A program made the position numbers and the translations under genes. Shown here piece after piece: positions 1 to 9,470 of a stretch of DNA of 64,000 bases. Each line of letters starts with the position of its first letter. Position 1 is the first letter of the stretch. This DNA comes from [Flavobacterium] thermophilum. Lineage in GTDB: Bacteria > Bacillota > Bacilli > Bacillales > Anoxybacillaceae. Under the pieces are notes generated by a model. That model worked only from the letters and a program-made list of their open reading frames with translations. It did not search any database and had not been told where the DNA came from. The DNA lies in NCBI GenBank assembly GCA_900450595.1, contig UGGS01000001.1:2170001-2234000 (forward strand). The letters are read 5' to 3'.

Positions 1-124
<124 letters not shown>

Positions 125-185
125 CGTTCACCCTTCCTTTCGCTGGGCGGCGTCAGCCGCCATGCGCCAAATCCGGCGCCGTGGG

Positions 186-1370
186 TCATTTGTCTTCGAG
201 CGCGACGACACCCGGCAGCTGTTTTCCTTCCATAAACTCGAGCGAAGCGCCGCCGCCGGTGGAGATATGATCCATTTTGTCGGCCAAGCCGAATTTCTCA
301 ACCGCCGCCGCCGAATCCCCGCCGCCGATGACCGAATAGGTGTCGGGCGCTTCCGCCAATGCTTCAGCGATCGCTCTCGTCCCGTGCGCGAACGCGTCCA
401 TTTCAAAGACGCCCATCGGGCCGTTCCAGACAACGAGCTTCGACTCGCGAATGACATCGCGGTACAATTCGCGCGTTTTCGGGCCGATGTCAAGCGCCTC
501 CCAATCGGCTGGAATCGCGTCAATCGGCACGACTTTCGTGTTGGCGTCGTTCGCAAACCGGTCGGCGACGACCACGTCCACCGGCATATAAAAACGGACG
601 CCTTTTTCTTTTGCTTTTTCCATAAACGATTTCGCCAGTTCGATTTTATCTTCTTCAAGCAGCGACTTGCCGACATCATGCCCAAGCGCTTTGACGAACG
701 TGTACGCCAGTCCGCCGCCGATGATCAAGTTGTCGACTTTTTCAAGCAAATTGTCGATGACGCCGATTTTGTCTTTCACTTTCGCCCCGCCGATGATCGC
801 TGTAAACGGGCGGTCCGGATTCGAAAGCGCCTTGCCAAGCACTTCAAGTTCTTTTTCCATCAAAAATCCGGCCACCGCCGGCAAGTAATGGGCGATGCCT
901 TCCGTCGACGCATGGGCGCGATGGGCGGCGCCGAACGCATCGTTGACATATAGATCCGCAAGCTCCGCAAACGCTTTGGCGAGCTCGGGATCATTTTTCT
1001 CTTCGCCAGGGTAAAAACGGACGTTCTCAAGCAAGAGCACATCGCCTTCGTTCAAACGGTCGACCGCCGCTTTCACCTCATCGCCGACCGCTTCATTCGT
1101 TTTGGCGACCGGCCGTTCAAGCAGCTCGCCGAGCCGCTTCGCAACGGCATCCAAACGCAATTCTTCGACCACTTTTCCTTTCGGGCGGCCGAGGTGGCTC
1201 GCCAAAATGACTTTCGCCCCGTGCTCGATCAAATAGCGGATCGTCGGGAGTGCGGCGCGAATGCGTGTGTCATCAGTGATCGCGCCTTCTTCCATCGGCA
1301 CGTTGAAATCAACGCGGCAGAAGACGCGCTTCCCTTTGACATCAACGTCGCGAACCGTCTTCTTGTTCAT
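186..1370 (-). CDS. pgk: Phosphoglycerate kinase
   Basis: Pgk transfers the acyl phosphate of 1,3-bisphosphoglycerate to ADP in glycolysis. The 394-residue product has the family's usual length. It begins [25 protein letters not shown], with the substrate-binding DFNVP segment, and ends in the nucleotide-binding domain with the [13 protein letters not shown] motif. A longer in-frame extension to 1478 exists, but the extra 36 residues are unlike any Pgk, so the ATG at 1370 is chosen. It lies between gapA and tpiA and is presumably co-transcribed from the CggR-controlled promoter near 3660. Confidence 0.97.
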   Translation of the reverse strand: MNKKTVRDVDVKGKRVFCRVDFNVPMEEGAITDDTRIRAALPTIRYLIEHGAKVILASHLGRPKGKVVEELRLDAVAKRLGELLERPVAKTNEAVGDEVKAAVDRLNEGDVLLLENVRFYPGEEKNDPELAKAFAELADLYVNDAFGAAHRAHASTEGIAHYLPAVAGFLMEKELEVLGKALSNPDRPFTAIIGGAKVKDKIGVIDNLLEKVDNLIIGGGLAYTFVKALGHDVGKSLLEEDKIELAKSFMEKAKEKGVRFYMPVDVVVADRFANDANTKVVPIDAIPADWEALDIGPKTRELYRDVIRESKLVVWNGPMGVFEMDAFAHGTRAIAEALAEAPDTYSVIGGGDSAAAVEKFGLADKMDHISTGGGASLEFMEGKQLPGVVALEDK

Positions 1371-1491
1371 CGTTCCAGCCCCCTTCAACGATGGTGTTGG
1401 AAAAGGAAAAGGAGTGGGGATCATTTCCCCGCTCCCCTCCATTTTCCTATTATAGACTTGAACAGGCGGAAAACTCAATGCCGAGCCCGTC

Positions 1492-2541
<1,050 letters not shown>

Positions 2542-3561
2542 TTACTCCCCTACGAACGCTTTTGCGGCTCCTTCGTCCGTCACCAATAGCGAGTGCGGCG
2601 CCCGTTTCATGTACGCGCGAATGGCTTTCGCCTTCGACGCCCCTCCGGCGACAGCGATGACATGCTCGACATGCGGGAGATGCTCAAGTTGAATGCCGAC
2701 TGTTTTCACTTTATGGACGACGTCGCCGTACTCGTTGAAATAGTAGCCGAACGCCTCGGCGACCGCATGGCGGGCGATGATGTTCTCCATCTCTACAGGC
2801 GGCGTCTTCCGCCGCTTGGCCATCGTCACCGCTTCACCGATGCCATGGACGACCATGCGGCATGATTGGATGAGCTCAAGCACTTCTTTCACCGCCGGCT
2901 CTTCGACAAGCGACGCGTACGCTTCATCGCTCAGCTGGTCAGGCACGTGCAGCAACCGATAGCGGCCCATCGCTTTTTCCGCCATTTTCGCACAAATCGT
3001 GTTCGCCTGATTCTCGACATCTTCGCCAAGGCCGCCACGCGCCGGCACGAACAACACATCGCGAAGCTTCGAATCCGGCGTCATCATCTCCGCGACCGCC
3101 GCCATCGTCGTTCCGCCGGCCACGGCGACGATATCCCCGGGCTCAAGCAGCTCCTTCATGCAGGCGACACACGCTCTACCCATTTCTTTTTTTACCCAAG
3201 GGGAACGGTCGCTATCCCCGGCAACGACAATCACCCGCGGAATGCCGAGCTGCTCCTGCAGCGCGGCTTCCAGCTCTTTGAGCCCAAGCGCTTCCCGCAT
3301 CAAATCATTGAGCGTATGAAGGAGCGCCTGGCCTTCCTCCGTCAACCGCATGCCCGACACATCGGCGGAAAGCAAGTTTTGCCCTTTCAAAAACTCTGTT
3401 TCCGACCGCAGCACCCGCTCGCTCATGCCAAGGCTGGCAGCCAGCGCCCGCCGCCCGACCGGCGCCATAAGCGAAATGGAGTGCAAAATCTCGTACCGTT
3501 TTTGCATAACGTCAAGCAAGTCGGGCGATAATTTTTTTAATGCCTCTACTAACGGTTGCAT
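2542..3561 (-). CDS. cggR: Central glycolytic genes regulator CggR
   Basis: CggR is a SorC/DeoR-type repressor that senses fructose-1,6-bisphosphate and represses its own operon. The 339-residue product has an N-terminal DNA-binding region (about residues 25-65, with RRALAASLGMSERVLRSE) and a C-terminal sugar-phosphate sensor domain (about 90-339, including VVAGDSDRSPW and ARGGLGEDVENQANTI). The start follows AAGGGGAAGGATCG. It is the first gene of the gapA operon, and the operator it is expected to bind lies directly upstream at 3589-3624. Confidence 0.96.
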   Translation of the reverse strand: MQPLVEALKKLSPDLLDVMQKRYEILHSISLMAPVGRRALAASLGMSERVLRSETEFLKGQNLLSADVSGMRLTEEGQALLHTLNDLMREALGLKELEAALQEQLGIPRVIVVAGDSDRSPWVKKEMGRACVACMKELLEPGDIVAVAGGTTMAAVAEMMTPDSKLRDVLFVPARGGLGEDVENQANTICAKMAEKAMGRYRLLHVPDQLSDEAYASLVEEPAVKEVLELIQSCRMVVHGIGEAVTMAKRRKTPPVEMENIIARHAVAEAFGYYFNEYGDVVHKVKTVGIQLEHLPHVEHVIAVAGGASKAKAIRAYMKRAPHSLLVTDEGAAKAFVGE

Positions 3562-3588
3562 CGATCCTTCCCCTTAGCAGAACATAGG

Positions 3589-3624
3589 GACGTTTTTTGT
3601 CCCGGTATGACATATTATGTCCCG
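3589..3624 (-). promoter_or_regulatory. CggR operator
   Basis: Read on the minus strand, this 36-bp site is CGGGAC-N6-TGTC-N4-CGGGAC-N6-CGTC. It matches the known B. subtilis CggR operator (CGGGAC-N6-TGTC-N4-CGGGAC-N6-TGTC) except for one base in the last half-site. It lies between the promoter at 3659-3687 and the cggR start, where bound CggR would block elongation. Confidence 0.9.
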
Positions 3625-3658
3625 CCAATCGATAAAAAATTCCTCCCGCGCCATTTTC

Positions 3659-3687
3659 ATTATAGCAGGAGGAATTGAGCCGTTCAA
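3659..3687 (-). promoter_or_regulatory. Sigma-A promoter of the cggR-gapA operon
   Basis: On the minus strand there is a -35 TTGAAC (3682-3687), a 17-nt spacer and a perfect -10 TATAAT (3659-3664). The -35 overlaps the 3' end of the upstream glutaredoxin-like gene. It is correctly placed about 35 nt upstream of the CggR operator. Confidence 0.85.
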
Positions 3688-3929
3688 CTGTTTCGCACTT
3701 GCCGCAACCGCTTTCTCACCATTTCTTTTTCAATCATCCCATACCCGATTTCTTCCCCGTCAAGCTCGACGACCGGAATCATCAACTGATATTTCTCGAG
3801 AAGCGCGTCGTCTTCATAAATATCGATCTCTTCCATCGTAAACCGATAGTCTGCCTGCAGCTCCGTCAAAACCGCTTTCGCTTTGTCGCAAAGCGGACAG
3901 TTCGTCTTCGTGTACAACCGGATGTGCAT
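3684..3929 (-). CDS. Glutaredoxin/thioredoxin-like thiol protein
   Basis: The 81-residue product has the thioredoxin fold and starts MHIRLYTKTNCPLCDKAKAVL, with a CPLC redox motif close to the N terminus, followed by the conserved cis-proline segment IPVVELDGEEI. A thiol-disulfide exchange role is inferred from the fold. An in-frame extension to 3962 is possible but does not align with the fold. It is between rpoN (30 nt upstream) and cggR on the same strand, and its last codons overlap the -35 of the gapA operon promoter. A similar small gene is common next to sigL in Geobacillus (from memory). Confidence 0.8.
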   Translation of the reverse strand: MHIRLYTKTNCPLCDKAKAVLTELQADYRFTMEEIDIYEDDALLEKYQLMIPVVELDGEEIGYGMIEKEMVRKRLRQVRNS

Positions 3930-3958
3930 CACGTTCTTCCTTTCTTTCACCGGTCGCA

Positions 3959-5266
3959 TCAAGCTCCGGTGTATTGCTTTCGTTTCGCCGAAGAAGGAAT
4001 GCGCAGCTGCTCGCGGTATTTGGCGACCGTGCGGCGGGAAATGGCGATGCCGTAGCGGCCATGAAGCAAATCGGCCAGCTGTTGGTCAGAAAGCGGCGCC
4101 TGTCGGTCTTCCGCCGCGATCAGCTCTTGGATGATCGCTTTCACTTGAGCGGAGGAAGCCACCTCGATCGTTTCCTTGACCGTCGCGGCGTTCGAAAAGA
4201 AGCGGCGCAGCTCGATCGTGCCAAACGGCGTTTGCACATATTTATGCCGGACCGCGCGGCTCACCGTCGATTCATGAACGCCGAGCTCCTCGGCCACCTC
4301 GCGCATCGTCATCGGCTTGAGCGCCGAAAGCCCAAACTCCAAACACGAGCGCTGGCGGTCGATGATGACGGCCGTCAAATGGAGAAGCGTCTGTTTCCGT
4401 TGCTCCAAACTTTTCGCGAGCCATGTAAACTGCCGATATTTTTCTTTGATAAACTGTTCGGCATGCCGGTCGCCGGATGCAGCGATGCGCCGCTCGTACT
4501 CCCGATTCCATCCGAGCTCCGGATGGATGTCATCATTATAGGCGGCCATCCAGTCCCCTTCCGCCCCGCGGACGACGATGACATCCGGCACCACCAAAGG
4601 CGGTGTTTCGCTCGAATAGTGAATGCCTGGCCGCGGCTCGAGTGTGCGAATGAGCTCGAAGACGCGTTGCAGTTCGCCAAGGCTGACGCCAAGCTGCTTG
4701 GCCAGTGTTTTCCACGACTTTTCCGCAAAGGGGACAAAATGGTAGCGGACGATCATCTCCGCCAGCTCGTCACGCTCAGGAAGACGTTCAAGTTGCAGCA
4801 AGAGGCATTCCGCCAAATCGCGGGCGCCGACTCCCGGCGGGTCGAGCGACTGCACAAGGCGCAGCCCCCGTTCCATCTCTTGTTCCGATGCGGAAAACCG
4901 CGCCGCCAGCTCGGCAAGCGGCACGCGCAAATAGCCATCCTCATCGAGCGAGGCAATGAGATAACGGACGATGCGCTCTTCCCGATCGGCCAGCTTCAAC
5001 GCAGGCAGCTGAGAAAGCAAATGGCCAACAAGTGTCTCTGCGCGGGCGCCAATGTTCTCGAGCCATTGCTTTTGGTCTCTTTCTGTCCGGCTTGGCCGTT
5101 GCCGCACCCGGGTGCGGCGAATTTCCAAAAACGGGTTTTCCAGCGACTGTTCATATAAAAACGCTTCCAAATCCACTGCGGAATATTGCAACAGTTCAAT
5201 CGCCTGCACCAGTTCCTTTGTCAGCGACAACTGCAGCCGCTGCTCTTGCCATAACTCCGCCCTCAT
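3959..5266 (-). CDS. rpoN: RNA polymerase sigma-54 factor (SigL/RpoN)
   Basis: Sigma-54 directs RNA polymerase to -12/-24 promoters that need an AAA+ activator. The product is 435 residues. The Gln/Leu-rich region I is at the start (MRAELWQEQRLQLSLTKELVQAIELLQYS), the core-binding domain is in the middle, and the C-terminal DNA-binding region has the HTH (REVAEELGVHESTVSRAVRHKYVQTPFG) and the RpoN box with ISRRTVAKYREQL. The ATG at 5266 follows a GGGGGG-rich ribosome site; the longer frame to 5653 reads into intergenic DNA. The island begins about 220 nt upstream of this gene. Confidence 0.97.
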   Translation of the reverse strand: MRAELWQEQRLQLSLTKELVQAIELLQYSAVDLEAFLYEQSLENPFLEIRRTRVRQRPSRTERDQKQWLENIGARAETLVGHLLSQLPALKLADREERIVRYLIASLDEDGYLRVPLAELAARFSASEQEMERGLRLVQSLDPPGVGARDLAECLLLQLERLPERDELAEMIVRYHFVPFAEKSWKTLAKQLGVSLGELQRVFELIRTLEPRPGIHYSSETPPLVVPDVIVVRGAEGDWMAAYNDDIHPELGWNREYERRIAASGDRHAEQFIKEKYRQFTWLAKSLEQRKQTLLHLTAVIIDRQRSCLEFGLSALKPMTMREVAEELGVHESTVSRAVRHKYVQTPFGTIELRRFFSNAATVKETIEVASSAQVKAIIQELIAAEDRQAPLSDQQLADLLHGRYGIAISRRTVAKYREQLRIPSSAKRKQYTGA

Positions 5267-5488
5267 CGTCACGCCCCCCCTTTCTTTTATTGTACACAAC
5301 GGGAGCGGGAGGGGGTAGGAGAAATTTTTGACGGCGGAAAGCGGCCTTGGCGACCGCCCGAACCGGCGCCTGTTCAGACGAAAAAACCCAATGCCCCGCC
5401 CGAGCCCTTGATTTGGGAACCCTCTCGAGGAAAGCGGCGCGTCCGCTGCTGATCTAAAAGAAAAACAGCCGCCTAGGCGGCTGTTTTG
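5267..5488. other. Leader region upstream of rpoN, no gene
   Basis: No coding frame is supported. The only clear structure is the terminator hairpin at 5466-5483. A TACAAT hexamer at about 5289-5294 on the minus strand could be the rpoN -10, but no convincing -35 is seen. Confidence 0.5.
5466..5483 (-). terminator. Intrinsic terminator, probably the original tRNA-Arg terminator
   Basis: CAGCCGCCTAGGCGGCTG is a perfect hairpin, followed on the minus strand by TTTTTCTTTT. It lies just outside the left island boundary. Before the island inserted, it would have been directly downstream of the tRNA-Arg gene now at 18919-18990 (inference). Confidence 0.75.
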
Positions 5489-5500
5489 CCTCGGCAGGAT
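5489..5500 (+). repeat. Candidate left attachment site
   Basis: CCTCGGCAGGAT matches the tRNA-Arg 3' half at 18922-18933 in the same orientation, and AACC recurs 3 nt further on in both copies. It lies immediately after the terminator at 5466-5483. Confidence 0.65.
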
Positions 5501-5607
5501 GATAACCATATACCTAAAGCATTGATATTTCAATGTTTGAGCGACACATTCTTTTGTGTTGTGCAAAATTTGTGCAAAATTATCTCCAGTGCGTAAATCC
5601 ATGCAAA

Positions 5608-5627
5608 AAGGCGGAGTGATCCGCCTT
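5608..5627 (-). terminator. Intrinsic terminator hairpin
   Basis: AAGGCGGA-GTGA-TCCGCCTT forms an 8-bp stem, followed by a T tract on the minus strand. It is in the left island arm and would stop leftward transcripts from the island. Confidence 0.55.
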
Positions 5628-5633
5628 CCTTTA

Positions 5634-5640
5634 AAGTTAC
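5634..5640 (+). repeat. Target-site duplication, left copy
   Basis: AAGTTAC directly precedes the transposon terminal TGT and recurs directly after the terminal ACA at 8751-8757. Confidence 0.85.
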
Positions 5641-5649
5641 TGTAAATTA

Positions 5650-5771
5650 GCACATTATTTCAGAATCACTTTTTCAAATTATTTCAGATGGATTCTGAAA
5701 TAATGTGCAAAATTTTTGCGGATTGTTCCGGATTTTGCACATTCTTTCGGAACGTTTGCACGCTCTTTCAG
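5650..5771. repeat. Left-end transposase-binding repeats
   Basis: There are four copies of a 14-mer close to GCACATTCTTTCAG, three direct and one inverted, followed by GATGAAGATTTCC, which also has an inverted counterpart near the right end (about 8618-8632). The pattern is that of clustered binding sites for a TnsB/TniA-type transposase; binding is inferred. Confidence 0.7.
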
Positions 5772-5847
5772 ATGAAGATTTCCAGCGCGCCTGATGGACC
5801 GATGGAAAAGAGAAAGCACAAAAGAGGCCGATTCGGCCCCTTTCGTG

Positions 5848-6648
5848 CTAATACCCCATTTCCTCTGCGGCCATGCGCACCACTTCTTCGTCAATGGCGT
5901 CCTTTTTCAGCTGATACCCGTATAACAGGCACGTCGTGGCCAACGTGTTGATCACCCGAGGCCATCCCCGCAACTGCAGGGCAATCGCCTCTAACGCCGA
6001 TGGAGTGAAGATCGGATGCTTCGCCCCGGCCTGTTTCATCCGATGCTCGATGTAGCCCGCCACCTCTTCCCTCTCCAGCGGCCCCATCCGGTATCGCATG
6101 ATGATCCGTTGGTCGAGAGGGTGGTGCTGATTGAGCCGCAGCTTCCCCTGTAAATGGGGCAGCCCGGCCAACATCAAGACAAATGGGTTGGTCGAATCCA
6201 TCTCAAAGTTGAACAAGATGGCGATGTCCTGTAAAAATGCATCCTTTGCTAAATGCATCTCGTCCAAAATGAACACCGGCGTGATCCGCCGTTCATGATA
6301 CAATCGCTCGATCGCCTGCTGGATTTGGCGGAAGAGATCTACCTTGCGGTACTTCGGTTCTTCTCCTAATCCCAAGGCCAGTCCACGGTAAAAATCCATC
6401 ACGCCTCCGGTCGATAACGGGAAGTAGACCACATGATACAACGAAGGGGACAACGATTCCTTCCACGCCCGAAGGGCGAACGTCTTGCCCGCCCCCGGCT
6501 CTCCGATCAACAGCCCGATCCCCCGGGTTCGTTTCACGTACTCCAGCGCCCGCAACGCTTCCTGAAATGACGCCCCTTGATACGCCTCGGACGGGTCTGT
6601 TTCTTTCGCAAACGGCTCCCGCGAAAGGGAGTAAAACGATTTATACAC
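5848..6648 (-). CDS. AAA ATPase of the transposon (TniB/ExeA-like)
   Basis: This 266-residue P-loop ATPase has Walker A GEPGAGKT near residue 50 and Walker B VFILDEMH. It resembles the ExeA/TniB/IstB-like ATPases that partner DDE transposases in target selection. The GTG start at 6648 is chosen because GGAGGG lies at the right distance and because it overlaps the transposase stop (6641-6643) by 8 nt, which implies translational coupling. The ATG at 6681 would add an Arg-rich tail that is the shadow of the transposase C terminus. Confidence 0.88.
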   Translation of the reverse strand: MYKSFYSLSREPFAKETDPSEAYQGASFQEALRALEYVKRTRGIGLLIGEPGAGKTFALRAWKESLSPSLYHVVYFPLSTGGVMDFYRGLALGLGEEPKYRKVDLFRQIQQAIERLYHERRITPVFILDEMHLAKDAFLQDIAILFNFEMDSTNPFVLMLAGLPHLQGKLRLNQHHPLDQRIIMRYRMGPLEREEVAGYIEHRMKQAGAKHPIFTPSALEAIALQLRGWPRVINTLATTCLLYGYQLKKDAIDEEVVRMAAEEMGY

Positions 6649-7891
6649 CGTGTTCTCCCTCCTTCGCCGGAATCGCCGCAAACGGGGACCGATGGCGTTT
6701 TACATAGGCGTTGTCCTCCAAACGAACCCGAACGGCCTCCGCCACCTTCCTTCCATCTTCGTACACATAGACGCCCCGTTCGTCATAGCGGAGTTCAATC
6801 GATTGCCCAATGAACCGGGGCGGCACTTCATACAGCTGCTTGTTCAAGGTGATCGTTCCATCGGCTTTGACCTTGCGGTGCTCCCGCTTCAGAAAAATCG
6901 CGTCCAGCCAATCGATGTCTTCGATCCACACCACTCGTTCCACTTGGGACTGAAACACCTCATGCGGCGTTTTCCCATCAAGCGAGGCGTGAGGTTTTCG
7001 ATGATACTCTTCTTCAAGCCACTTCCAAAAACGCTCGTTCAACTCGTCAAGCGACTTCGGCGGATTCAGCTCCAACAGTGGATAAAACCGTGTCTGTACG
7101 GTGCGGAAGAACCGTTCGATTTTTCCCTTGCTTTGCGGGTCATACGGCTGGGTGTGGATGAGTGTAATCCCCATCTCGGCGCACGCATACTGCAGCACCT
7201 CGGACCGATAAATTTTCCCGTTGTCCGAGTAAATGCGTTTCGGCTTCCCGCAACGAAGCACCGCTTCCTTCGTGACGATCCGCAGCCCGTCAAACTTCTC
7301 CGAAGGGAAAAATTGGGCATATGGCACTAACCGCGAGCAGTCATCGATATACGCGATCAAAAACGTTTTCTGGGCTTTCCCATGGACGCGAATCGTGGGT
7401 CCATGGGATAAGTCCCCTTGCCATAGCTCATTGATCTGGTCATACGCAAAACGCTTTCGCTCCGGCATCGGCAAGATTTCTTTTCCCACCAGGTTGTGTT
7501 TTTTCAACAATCGGTATATAGTAAAGTATGAGAGGGTGGTGGGAATGTCCCCCTGCTTGGTGAGTTGTTCGTAGAATAGGGTCACGGGCATGGTGGGATG
7601 TTCCTTCCTCAATGCTAGAATATGATCCTCATCATCGGGGGACAGACGTCTGGAGCGGCCGCGGTCCGAACGGCGCTTCGGCTTCAAGGCGTCGAAGCCC
7701 CCTTTTTTGTATCGGGCGCACCAATCCAGAATCGTCTTCGCCGCAATGGGTTTGTCCCCTTGATGGGGAATCGAGTGCACTCGCCCGCCCACCTCATTCA
7801 AATACGCCTTGGGCTCCACCTGGCCATTCACCAACGGAGCGATCAGCCCGTACCGAAACAGCGCGATGTCGTGTCTCATCGATTCATCCAT
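6641..7891 (-). CDS. DDE transposase (rve-type, TniA-like)
   Basis: The 416-residue transposase has an N-terminal HTH region (residues 45-140, with AAKTILDWCARYKKGGFDAL) and a retroviral-integrase catalytic core. The acidic triad is visible as D160 (WQGDLSHG), D223 (IYSDNGK) and E259 (GKIERFF), giving DD35E spacing. A C-terminal Mu-type beta-barrel region follows. The ATG at 7891 is preceded by GGAGGAG. It is the middle gene of a three-gene transposon, with the ATPase overlapping downstream. The reading frame is intact and the motifs are complete, so it may be active. Confidence 0.93.
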   Translation of the reverse strand: MDESMRHDIALFRYGLIAPLVNGQVEPKAYLNEVGGRVHSIPHQGDKPIAAKTILDWCARYKKGGFDALKPKRRSDRGRSRRLSPDDEDHILALRKEHPTMPVTLFYEQLTKQGDIPTTLSYFTIYRLLKKHNLVGKEILPMPERKRFAYDQINELWQGDLSHGPTIRVHGKAQKTFLIAYIDDCSRLVPYAQFFPSEKFDGLRIVTKEAVLRCGKPKRIYSDNGKIYRSEVLQYACAEMGITLIHTQPYDPQSKGKIERFFRTVQTRFYPLLELNPPKSLDELNERFWKWLEEEYHRKPHASLDGKTPHEVFQSQVERVVWIEDIDWLDAIFLKREHRKVKADGTITLNKQLYEVPPRFIGQSIELRYDERGVYVYEDGRKVAEAVRVRLEDNAYVKRHRSPFAAIPAKEGEHGV

Positions 7892-8033
7892 CCGGATCTC
7901 CTCCCTGTCTCCCTGTGATGTTGGACCGTCCCGGTCCCCTCTGCCTCCTATCTTACGAAACGGCTCGAGATTCGTCGAGAGGAAGGGTTTGTGGGAACAT
8001 CAACCATCTCCATTTTTGGTGTTAAGTAGAAAA

Positions 8034-8596
8034 TCAGGAAGCAATTTGATCCGCAAACAGATGCCACCTCTCGTTTGTCCACAGGTCTTGGATGATCGAG
8101 CCCACCCCCCGTCCCTCCAAAGTCTGCATCCACCAAACCGCCCGTTCTGTTCTTGCGTTCCCCACAGGGCCGATGATCCCCCACCTTCTCGCCGCCGCGT
8201 GATGCAAGCGGGAGAGATTCCGTAAAAATCGTCGGACATAAAATAAGATGACCTCCTTGGTGGGAAAACCAACCTGTTTGGTCTTCGCTCCTCGCCTTGG
8301 CGTTTCGAGCCATGCTTTGACCGCTTGCCAAATAACCGATCGTGTATATTGAACATACGGGAGGAGAAAAGAAGGCAGCACACTCACGGTTTTGCGGCAC
8401 TCTCGCGAGCGTATCGTGCGATCCAAAGGTGATACTCCCCCTCTGCCGTCAACGCATAGCGTTGGTAGTATCCATGACGATGCAAGGGGCGGCGGGACGG
8501 ACAGTGGGGGCATTGTCTCACGTCAGGAAAATCGTTCCCTTTCCCACGATCCGTATACGTTTGAATGTCAATGCCAAAGTCGTGAAACTGGATCAC
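8034..8596 (-). pseudogene. DUF6431-like zinc-ribbon protein, frameshifted
   Basis: The first frame starts at 8596 with MIQFHDFGIDIQTYTDRGKG and a CPHC-type zinc ribbon, ending as ARESAAKP near 8390. The remainder continues in another frame as ECRKTVSVLPSFLLPYVQYT and runs to 8034. The second half of the ribbon (CxxC before RKTVSVLP) falls at the junction near 8404, in a GAGAG run. The family (DUF6431, recognised from memory) often accompanies this kind of transposase/ATPase pair. The shift may be a disabling mutation or an error; a programmed shift is not supported by an obvious slippery site. Confidence 0.7.
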
Positions 8597-8661
8597 ACTT
8601 CCTTCCCCCTCTCCTTGAAACGAATGGAAATCTTCGTCCGAAACAATTCACAAAAAAATTA

Positions 8662-8707
8662 GCACATTCCTTCAGAAAAGGGGAGAGGGCTTTCTGAAAG
8701 AATGTGC
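8662..8707. repeat. Right-end transposase-binding repeats
   Basis: GCACATTCCTTCAG (8662-8675) and its inverted partner CTGAAAGAATGTGC (8694-8707) flank a GA-rich spacer. They match the left-end repeats. Confidence 0.7.
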
Positions 8708-8929
8708 AAAAAAATGGGTGTTTTGTGCTGAAATAAAATGATAATTTACAAAGTTACTTTTAAAAAACTTACGTATTGCAGTCGGCACATCCCATAATAG
8801 CCAGTAAATTAAGAAATCCGATTACTCAATTTAACAAAAAGAATTTTCTGATACATAATTGTGTATTGTAATATTTCAATAAATATAGGAAAATACCCAT
8901 ATTTTCGTGTTATGGCTCATCAAGAAGGC

Positions 8930-8944
8930 CGGAGTCTTACTCCG
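8930..8944 (+). terminator. Short intrinsic terminator
   Basis: CGGAGT-CTT-ACTCCG hairpin with CCCTC then TTTTTT on the plus strand. The gene served is unknown. Confidence 0.4.
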
Positions 8945-8971
8945 CCCTCTTTTTTATGATGAACAAAAAAG

Positions 8972-8994
8972 AGCCTACTCAAAACGAGTAGGCT
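8972..8994 (-). terminator. Intrinsic terminator, downstream of the RiPP operon
   Basis: AGCCTACTC-AAAAC-GAGTAGGCT hairpin with a TTTTTT run on the minus strand. It is the first strong terminator after the MFS gene on that strand, beyond the MITE. Confidence 0.6.
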
Positions 8995-9049
8995 GCATTC
9001 GTTTATTAATTAATTTTCCACATTGGAACATAAAGCTCGCGTTAGTACC

Positions 9050-9217
9050 TATATACATGCAACATGAAGAGTTAACCTCTCCGTTATCCTGCACACCCTA
9101 AGCGCTGCAGCACTTCCTCCAAAGATCCTGTAGGCTCAATCTGCAAGCTGAGCCATGGGGGGAGGAAGTTAGTTGCAGGAGAAGGCAAATGTTAATTTTT
9201 CAATGAGCATGTATATA
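9050..9217. mobile_element. MITE related to the IS630 element
   Basis: A 164-bp non-coding element lies between TA dinucleotides (9050-9051 and 9216-9217). Its ends are TATACATGCAACATGAAG and, inverted, TATACATGCTCATTGAAAA, the same two distinct ends as the IS630 element at 13139-14335 but in the opposite orientation. About 70 bp of the left end, up to the CCTCC near 9121, is nearly identical to the IS630 right end including its transposase 3' end; the interior is unrelated. It would be mobilised in trans by the IS630 transposase (inference). Confidence 0.8.
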
Positions 9218-9470
9218 GTTCACTTTCGCCTTTATAGTCATACATAACAGTGTATTCGGCTGTTCCAGGCTTACCGGTTTCAGATAGCTGTAATCAACGG
9301 TGATAAAATGGCTCTTATGCAATATTGGTGATAGAGGGAGCTAATTGGGAAAATTAGTGTGCAATTCGAATTTTTTAGCTTCTCATTCTCAAGTATCTTG
9401 GCTTTTTCACCAAAAGAACTTAAGAGTCAATTTTAAATCGTTGTTGACAGTAAGCAATCATTTTTTTCTC
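9218..9470. other. Intergenic region downstream of the MFS gene
   Basis: No supported coding frame, RNA or strong terminator is seen. It lies between the MITE and the 3' end of the transporter gene. Confidence 0.4.

Larger units (their letters stand above)
5501..5640. other. Left island arm, no gene
   Basis: No coding frame. Two direct copies of TTGTGCAAAA lie at about 5555-5580; these could be integrase arm-binding sites (inference). The hairpin at 5608-5627 is also here. The stretch ends at the transposon left end at 5641. Confidence 0.4.
5641..8750 (-). mobile_element. Three-gene DDE transposon with AAA ATPase (TniA/TniB-like organisation)
   Basis: The ends are TGTAAATTA...TAATTTACA. The first 23 nt match at 20 positions between left (5641-5663) and right (8728-8750, inverted). 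The 7-bp target duplication AAGTTAC is present at 5634-5640 and 8751-8757, so this is one complete insertion of 3110 bp. Both ends carry repeats of GCACATTMTTTCAG (5650-5663, 5695-5708 inverted, 5737-5750, 5758-5771, 8662-8675, 8694-8707 inverted), which look like multiple transposase-binding sites as in Tn7/Tn5053-type ends. It encodes a DUF6431-like protein (broken), a DDE transposase and an ATPase. Confidence 0.88.
8751..9049. other. AT-rich intergenic stretch between transposon and MITE
   Basis: No supported gene. It begins with the target duplication at 8751-8757 and contains two small hairpins: 8930-8944 followed by six T on the plus strand, and 8972-8994 followed by a T run on the minus strand. 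Confidence 0.5.

Noticed and set aside
5650..5771. Regularly repeated short motifs that might suggest a CRISPR-like array
   Set aside because: The repeats occur in both orientations and also at the other end of the transposon, so they are transposase-binding sites.
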